Source of the DNA: Chitinivibrionales bacterium
GTDB lineage: Bacteria > Fibrobacterota > Chitinivibrionia > Chitinivibrionales > WJMI01
Assembly: GCA_014729595.1 (NCBI GenBank)
Contig: WJJU01000585.1
Span: 1 to 11,838, forward strand
Direction: 5' to 3'
Length of the DNA stretch: 11,838 nt
The position numbers and the translations under genes are program-made. The notes under the pieces were generated by a model. It was not told the DNA's origin. It ran no database searches and saw nothing but the letters and a program-made list of their open reading frames with translations. Positions within the stretch are counted from its first letter, which is position 1. The number at the start of each line of letters is the position of its first letter. Shown here one piece after another: positions 7,150 to 11,838 of this stretch.

Positions 7150-8238
7150 ATGAAAGTACTTTGTGTCTGCCCGATCGGCATTGGCAACTACCTCATGTTC
7201 TACCCGGCTTGTCGGGTGCTGAAAAGGCTCGAACCTCACTGGTCGCTTCATTTGCTGGGGCTTCGCGAGGGAATTCGTGATTTCGCTCGTGGAGACCCAT
7301 TATGGGACGGTGTTCATGTGTTTGATCCGACCCAAATGAAGGGTAAGCCGTTGCGGCGGGCCGGGGTGATCGCGGAACTTCGTAAAGAGCGTTTTGATGC
7401 GTCAATTAATTTTTTTCCCGGCAACAAGTGGATGTACAACGCCCTGCCGGTTTTAGCCGGGATTTCGCGACGGTATGGGTTTGACTACCCATACCATCCC
7501 GTGCATACACTGCCGTTTTTGCTCACCAGTCGCGCCCCGGTAGACAAAAGCGCCCATGACGTGCGCAATAACCTTGCCGTGGTTGCGTTTGTTACGGGCA
7601 AAAGGCCCGGAACGGTAGAGTACGAATTCCCCTCACTTTGCGACGAAGCGGATCTTGACTGGGCGCGGCAATTCCTTCGGCGACACGATGTCCGTAACGC
7701 CGTCGCCGTCCATCCCGGCTCATCCGCCGACCACGGCATGGCGGCCAAGCGCTGGCCCGCCTCCCGCTTTGGATATCTTGCCGACAAATTGTGTCGTCGA
7801 CTCGATGCCGCCGCATTGCTTGTCGGCGGCCCCGATGAAAACGGCCTCAAGCGTGCGGTCGCCGAGGCGATGAGCGAAAAACACATGGTGGTCGAGCCCG
7901 TGTCGCTCCGGCGAACCGCGGCTCTTCTGTGCTTGTCACGGCTTGCCGTCTGCAATGATTCGGGCCTGATGCATATAGCCTCGTGTCAGGATGTCCCCAC
8001 CGTCGGAATATTCGGTCCCACCGATGAACGGCGAAATGCTCCCATGGGCCGGCGGTCGCTGGTGGTGCGTAAGCCCATGAAAGGATTTCCAATCTGGACA
8101 ACGGAAAATGTAGGCAACCGTGCGGTTCCGCCGGACGTGGATCCCTCCGCAAGTCTTCGGGCACTCTCCGTCGAAGAAGCGTGGCAAAGGATAGGGCCGT
8201 GGTTGGATAGAGCACTCGAACCGAGCGATTCGGCTTGA
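7150..8238 (+). CDS. Glycosyltransferase family 9 (heptosyltransferase-like)
   Basis: A 362-residue GT-B enzyme of the ADP-heptose:LPS heptosyltransferase family, predicted to act on LPS core or a related surface glycan at the cytoplasmic membrane face. It shows the N-terminal MKVLCVCPIGIGNYLMFYPA (1-20), VHPGSS...KRWPASRFGYLADKL (187-214) in the donor domain, GGPDE (226-230), and the family hallmark NDSGLMHIA...VPTVGIFGPTDE (269-293) for nucleotide-sugar binding. Residue 13 is Asn where the well-studied WaaC has Asp13, the proposed catalytic base, so activity or substrate may differ. The ATG has only a weak GAAGA-like ribosome site; the start is fixed by the family N-terminus. It may share transcription with the GT2 gene upstream, but the 215-base gap allows its own promoter. 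Confidence 0.88.
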   Translation: MKVLCVCPIGIGNYLMFYPACRVLKRLEPHWSLHLLGLREGIRDFARGDPLWDGVHVFDPTQMKGKPLRRAGVIAELRKERFDASINFFPGNKWMYNALPVLAGISRRYGFDYPYHPVHTLPFLLTSRAPVDKSAHDVRNNLAVVAFVTGKRPGTVEYEFPSLCDEADLDWARQFLRRHDVRNAVAVHPGSSADHGMAAKRWPASRFGYLADKLCRRLDAAALLVGGPDENGLKRAVAEAMSEKHMVVEPVSLRRTAALLCLSRLAVCNDSGLMHIASCQDVPTVGIFGPTDERRNAPMGRRSLVVRKPMKGFPIWTTENVGNRAVPPDVDPSASLRALSVEEAWQRIGPWLDRALEPSDSA

Positions 8239-8707
8239 CCCCCGTTGGCTGAAGAACTATCTTAATAGTGGAGGGCTCTCGCGCGGGATGGGTTTGGTTG
8301 CCGCCGTCGTTTCTCGGGAAAGGGAGCACGGCTAAGGCGGAAATTCTGTCTCATGCCCATTTCGACGGACCGGTTGCTCGGTGCACGATATCCGTTTACC
8401 CCACCGTTTGGCGAAATCCGATCTAAAAATTGGCTCTCGCCGGCATTATTAACGGCTATGGTGCTCGGAGCGATAATACCCTCTGACTTCGTTCGGAAAC
8501 CATTTTCGAGATGAAGGACCATTTTCCGTCGAATACTTCGTAGAGCACGACATCGGCAACACTTCTTCATTGGTTCTCGTCGTTACCGGCATTTAGTGGG
8601 GGGCGAAGTGTTATTCCCGCGCTCGACATTAGATTCCAAAGAGGTCGAGGGCGGTTTGGGTGCACGATAGATAGAGATTGGCAATTCATTTCTTGAGGGG
8701 GTATCGC
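8239..8707. other. Long non-coding stretch upstream of the FecR/barrel gene
   Basis: These 469 bases carry no convincing gene. A 102-codon minus-strand frame (8262-8570) has no ribosome site or recognisable protein character. There is no good terminator after the GT9 stop; the ACTAT/ATAGT hairpin (8256-8269) is A/T-rich with no T tract. An 11-base direct repeat GGTGCACGATA occurs at 8380-8390 and 8659-8669, containing the palindrome GTGCAC, and may be a protein-binding site or chance. With the promoter candidate near 8449, the gene downstream would have a leader of about 220 bases. Confidence 0.4.
8449..8477 (+). promoter_or_regulatory. Candidate sigma-70-type promoter for the FecR/barrel gene
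   Basis: TTAACG (8449-8454, 4/6 match to the -35 box) and GATAAT (8472-8477, 5/6 match to the -10 box) are separated by exactly 17 bases. Transcription would start near 8484, leaving a long leader before the ATG at 8708. One of the two GGTGCACGATA copies lies 59 bases upstream of the -35 box and the other falls in the leader. This is a consensus match only. Confidence 0.35.
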
Positions 8708-11305
8708 ATGCGTATCGGTAGTTGTGTGTTCGCTCTAATGGTGGGGACGATGCTAGGCAAAGGTATCGCCGCGCCATTCGCCTTTTCCGTCGAATCGGGG
8801 GAGGCGTTGATTAAGCCGAGTGCGGCTACTGCATGGGAGAAGATGAGCGATGGAAAGGTGAATTTTGGCGATTCCCTGGTCGTGCCGGCTCCGCACACCG
8901 CCGAAATTCAGCTTGATTCCGCAACGACGCTTCTTCTCAAAGATTCGTGCACCGTCGTTTTGAATGGAACCGACAGCCTCGTGCAGTTGGAGCTGCTTGA
9001 GGGACAGGTGTTTTTGCGGCACGAAGAGGATGGTGCTGCGCCGTTCAGGATCAATGCGGGAAGCTGCACTTTCATACCAATCGGTACTGCCGCGGCGGTG
9101 AAAGTGGGCAAAGACGGCCAACCGCGTGTTGCCGTTTTGCGCGGTGGCATGCGAATGACCGCTCCCGATGGAAAAGCGCTCGATATTCGTCCCGGTTTTT
9201 TCGGCACATTCAATGCACAAACCGGATCTCTCGCTCGGCAAGAGCTTCCTCCGAATGCGGTTCAAACCCTCACTGAGTGGTCCGGAGTGCAATTAGAGCG
9301 GGTTGATATGCCCGCGGACGACGATGAGGTTGTCGCGGATCGGAAGACCGTATCTGATACGGCACAAAGTGTGACTGACGAGACGGAAATCGCTGAAACC
9401 GCATCTATGCCCGCGGAAGGCACCGCGACGGTTGCGCAAGACTCCGCGGAAGAGGTGTATGAGCAGGATATGGAAATTGTTCGGGAAGAGTCGAGCGGTT
9501 TGTCGGCAAAACCGGCTCTCGCCGAGGCCGGTGCCGAAGGGCAAGAGGTCGGTGCCGTGGCCGTTTCCGTCGCCGCAAATACAACCACGACGGAGCGGGT
9601 GATGGAAGACGAGGAGGTGCAAGAAGAGCGGGGCGCTGATAATAACGAAGAAAAAGCCGAAGAGCAAGCCGAAGAGCGGGAACAAGCGGAGGACGCCGCA
9701 GTTGCTGATCAAACGGCGGGAACTCCTCCGGAGTCCGCGGCGACTCGGGGGGAAGAATCCACGGGCTTGGCGCCGGAAGGGCCGGCAGGCAAAGGGCGTG
9801 AAAAGGACAAGCCGACCTGGGAGATCGGCGCAGGAACCGCAACGGTGGGTGACGAGCAGTGGACCAGAATCGCTTTCGCGGTCGATGTCCCGATCTGGCG
9901 TTTTGGCGTTTGTTTCGATATTGAGCTGTTTCTCAACGCTCAAGGGGAGATCTCGGACAAAGGATGGGATTTTAGTGAAGATAACTGGGCCAAGTCCTTG
10001 GCGCGGAAAATTCGCTATGTCCGTTTCAATCATCCCGGCGATCCGGTCTATGCGCGAGTCATGGCGTTGGACAACGTAACGTTCGCATACGGTTTTATTG
10101 TGAACGGGTTCAGTAACATGCTCAACTATCCCGACGAAAAACTGATGGGCCTTCAATTCGAACTCAATAACATTTCGCCGATTGGGATAACCTTTCAAAC
10201 GATGGTGGCGGATTTTCTGGAAGTTCAAAACGACGGCGGCGTGGTGGCGGGACGCTTGGCGGTTAGGCCGCTCAAACCCACCGAAGTGCCAATCTTGAAG
10301 CGGGCGAGTGTTGGAGTTACCTATGCTAACGATTGGAATCAGTATGCACCGGCAAGGGAATGGGATTATCGTCTGACCGGACCGGATACCGACAAGGACG
10401 CTGACGGCATTGTCGATGGATCCTGGCAGGAAGAAAACTATTATCTTGCCAGCAATGGTGATTCGCTCCCGGAAATTATGCGCCAACGCTTAATAGTAAA
10501 TGGAGAATATGACACAATCGTGCGTCACGAGAATCGCTGGGCCGCAAATGCCCGAGACCGATACTCGATCCTCGGTTTCGATGTCGGGGTCCCGCTGATT
10601 ACTTCGCGGATGCTTCAGCTTGATGCTTACGGCCATACGGGTATAAGCGTCGACAATGAAGACGACACCAGGGACACGGTCGATACGAAGGGATGGGGTT
10701 TCGGTTTCCCCGGCGTAGCGCTGACCGTCGGTCCCCTCTGGGCACGGGTTGAGTATCGTCGCATTCAGGGTATGTTCCAGCCGGGTTATTTTGATCGATA
10801 TTACCTGGAAGAGCGGTTGTCGCGCAATCCGATCACGGTTAAAGAAAGCTCGCTGGAGGATGCAACGCTCAACGGCGTATTTGGGGAGGCCGGCATGAAT
10901 GTTTTCAATATTTTTATCGCCTCGGCGGCCTACCAGCGGTTGGGTAAAGGCACCGACCCCGATCTCGATCAGCGGTTTGAAGCCAACGGTCGTATCGGCA
11001 CCGTTTTGCTGGAGAAAGTACCAAAACTCAACATGGCCGAAATTTACTTTCGGAAAACGCAGATCCAGCGAACTGTCGTGGGATACGTGCACAAGTCCGA
11101 CGGCACCGTTCTGTGGGATCAGCCCGTGTACGATCAAATGTTTTTCGAGCGGACACCCAATACCTATTGGGGATATCGTCTCGGCGTGGAAGTGACGCCG
11201 GGAGCCTCGATCATTTGGGATACTCGTTACGGTTGGCAGCTTGATGAAAACGGCGAGTTGGTTGAAAACAACAGTGTGACCGTGAGCGCGGGCTTGGCAT
11301 TCTAA
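8708..11305 (+). CDS. FecR-like domain / acidic linker / outer-membrane beta-barrel fusion protein
   Basis: An 865-residue exported protein. The ATG follows GAGGGGG (8695-8701) at six bases and begins a signal peptide (1 to about 21-25). Residues about 26-190 resemble a FecR domain: SVESGEALIKP, NFGDSLVVPAPHTAEIQLDS, LELLEGQVFLRH, IGTAAAVKV and AVLRGGMRM. Residues about 200-368 form a Glu/Asp/Ala-rich low-complexity linker. From WEIGAGTATV (371) to the end, amphipathic strands alternate with polar loops and finish in SVTVSAGLAF, a typical barrel-assembly signal ending in Phe. A DxDxDxDGxxD stretch (560-570) in a loop resembles calcium-binding loops. I infer a barrel in the outer membrane with the FecR-like part in the periplasm. 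FecR domains in anti-sigma systems are membrane-anchored regulators; here no sigma factor is nearby, so a structural or ligand-binding role is likelier. The transpeptidase gene follows after 5 bases. Confidence 0.75.
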   Translation: MRIGSCVFALMVGTMLGKGIAAPFAFSVESGEALIKPSAATAWEKMSDGKVNFGDSLVVPAPHTAEIQLDSATTLLLKDSCTVVLNGTDSLVQLELLEGQVFLRHEEDGAAPFRINAGSCTFIPIGTAAAVKVGKDGQPRVAVLRGGMRMTAPDGKALDIRPGFFGTFNAQTGSLARQELPPNAVQTLTEWSGVQLERVDMPADDDEVVADRKTVSDTAQSVTDETEIAETASMPAEGTATVAQDSAEEVYEQDMEIVREESSGLSAKPALAEAGAEGQEVGAVAVSVAANTTTTERVMEDEEVQEERGADNNEEKAEEQAEEREQAEDAAVADQTAGTPPESAATRGEESTGLAPEGPAGKGREKDKPTWEIGAGTATVGDEQWTRIAFAVDVPIWRFGVCFDIELFLNAQGEISDKGWDFSEDNWAKSLARKIRYVRFNHPGDPVYARVMALDNVTFAYGFIVNGFSNMLNYPDEKLMGLQFELNNISPIGITFQTMVADFLEVQNDGGVVAGRLAVRPLKPTEVPILKRASVGVTYANDWNQYAPAREWDYRLTGPDTDKDADGIVDGSWQEENYYLASNGDSLPEIMRQRLIVNGEYDTIVRHENRWAANARDRYSILGFDVGVPLITSRMLQLDAYGHTGISVDNEDDTRDTVDTKGWGFGFPGVALTVGPLWARVEYRRIQGMFQPGYFDRYYLEERLSRNPITVKESSLEDATLNGVFGEAGMNVFNIFIASAAYQRLGKGTDPDLDQRFEANGRIGTVLLEKVPKLNMAEIYFRKTQIQRTVVGYVHKSDGTVLWDQPVYDQMFFERTPNTYWGYRLGVEVTPGASIIWDTRYGWQLDENGELVENNSVTVSAGLAF

Positions 11306-11310
11306 AAAAA

Positions 11311-11838
11311 ATGCAGTCGATGCAGAAACAATCACCGCTTCTTAAGAGAGCCAGGAAAGGTTATCACAGACCTCGGTTTTTTATCCCGCGACGGGGGCGC
11401 ATACGACTGCTGATGCTCCTCGTTGCGGGCGGTGTCGCCGCACGCCTTTGCGTGGATCGCGGAGAACCGTCGACGGCGGATGAACGGCCCGCTCTCACCG
11501 ACTCGGTCGGTGCCGAAACATCCGCGGTGAAGTCGGCGGAAACGGCGGCTCGGAAACCGTCATCACGGGCCGGAAAATCGATTGACCGGAAGCTCGGTCT
11601 CAAAGGGACGCTGGACCGCGAGGCGATAAAGCAAATTCTCGGGAAATCACCACCACGGCTCGACGGCATGCCCGACACAATCAAGCTGCGTCGCCGAAAC
11701 GCCGTCTTCCACTACAGCCTCATGCCACCTCTTCAGGAAACAGGCAAACGTCTCCTTAGGCGCTATCATCCGAAGTATGGCGCGATTGCGGCAATTGAGC
11801 CGGCCAGTGGGCGAGTGCTGGCATTGGTGGCGTATAAC
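11311..11838 (+). CDS. Penicillin-binding transpeptidase, N-terminal part (3' truncated by window edge)
   Basis: 176 residues are visible and the frame is still open at the window end. A basic N-terminus (1-32, many Arg/Lys) is followed by a membrane segment LLMLLVAGGVAA (33-44) and an Ala/Ser/Glu-rich stretch to about residue 90. A segment resembling the entry to PBP transpeptidase domains follows: FHYSLMPPLQETGKRLL (133-149) and KYGAIAAIEPASGRVLALVA (155-174), the usual 'gA-vaidp-tG-ilAmv' strand pair. The catalytic SxxK, SxN and KTG motifs lie beyond the window. Neither a GT51 transglycosylase domain nor a full-length dimerisation domain fits before residue 130, so it looks like a short monofunctional transpeptidase. 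ATG 11311 comes 5 bases after the barrel gene's stop with no ribosome site; ATG 11320 is an alternative. Co-transcription with the barrel gene is likely. Confidence 0.72.
   Translation, partial: MQSMQKQSPLLKRARKGYHRPRFFIPRRGRIRLLMLLVAGGVAARLCVDRGEPSTADERPALTDSVGAETSAVKSAETAARKPSSRAGKSIDRKLGLKGTLDREAIKQILGKSPPRLDGMPDTIKLRRRNAVFHYSLMPPLQETGKRLLRRYHPKYGAIAAIEPASGRVLALVAYN

Noticed and set aside
8256..8269. Terminator after the GT9 gene
   Set aside because: The ACTAT/ATAGT stem is only 5 bp, A/T-rich, and not followed by a T tract.
8262..8570. 102-codon minus-strand frame in the long gap
   Set aside because: It has no ribosome site, no recognisable motif and an irregular Arg/Ser-rich composition. 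It could at most be a decayed gene.
9293..10486. 397-codon minus-strand frame opposite the FecR/barrel gene
   Set aside because: It is antisense to a strongly supported gene with a signal peptide and barrel. Its Arg/His/Phe-rich composition is a shadow of the acidic linker and codon bias.
10490..11335. 281-codon minus-strand frame opposite the barrel end
   Set aside because: It is antisense to the barrel strands and covers both the stop of that gene and the start of the next. No domain is seen.

Overview
The window comes from a Gram-negative bacterium of moderate GC. The evidence is an 865-residue protein with a signal peptide and a C-terminal outer-membrane-type beta-barrel ending in phenylalanine, a GT9 (heptosyltransferase-family) enzyme, and a penicillin-binding protein. 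The combination of a FecR-like domain with this kind of barrel reminds me of Fibrobacterota/Chitinivibrionia-type genomes. That placement is an impression from memory, not something the sequence proves. I see no insertion sequence, tRNA, rRNA, CRISPR array or phage gene.

Layout. Bases 1-170 hold the 3' end of a plus-strand gene of unknown function, closed by a hairpin-plus-T-tract terminator (229-259). A 342-base gap (171-512) between convergent genes has no convincing gene but several inverted repeats. On the minus strand, two genes 10 bases apart are read leftwards from about 3834: a class I SAM-dependent methyltransferase with a small Cys4 zinc-ribbon-like head, then a YfhO-family multi-pass membrane protein (807 aa). 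A 96-base divergent region (3835-3930) separates them from a tightly packed plus-strand set: a GT4 glycosyltransferase, an LPG_synthase_TM ('flippase-like') membrane protein overlapping it by 31 bases, and a GtrB/CsbB-like GT2 polyprenyl-phosphate glycosyltransferase overlapping that by 4 bases (ATGA). After a 215-base gap comes a GT9 glycosyltransferase. A 469-base non-coding stretch then leads to the FecR/linker/beta-barrel gene. Only 5 bases separate that gene from a penicillin-binding transpeptidase that runs off the window end.

How the genes may work together. GT4, GT9, GT2, methyltransferase, flippase-like protein and YfhO together look like an envelope-glycan locus. The GT2 + membrane transporter + YfhO set matches the logic of three-component extracytoplasmic glycosylation known from Gram-positives (CsbB-type GT2, GtcA/GtrA-type flippase, YfhO). 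Here an LPG_synthase_TM protein stands where a GtrA-type flippase would be expected; this is inference. The last two genes link an outer-membrane barrel carrying a periplasmic FecR-like domain to a peptidoglycan transpeptidase, which suggests a role in connecting or co-building cell wall and outer membrane.
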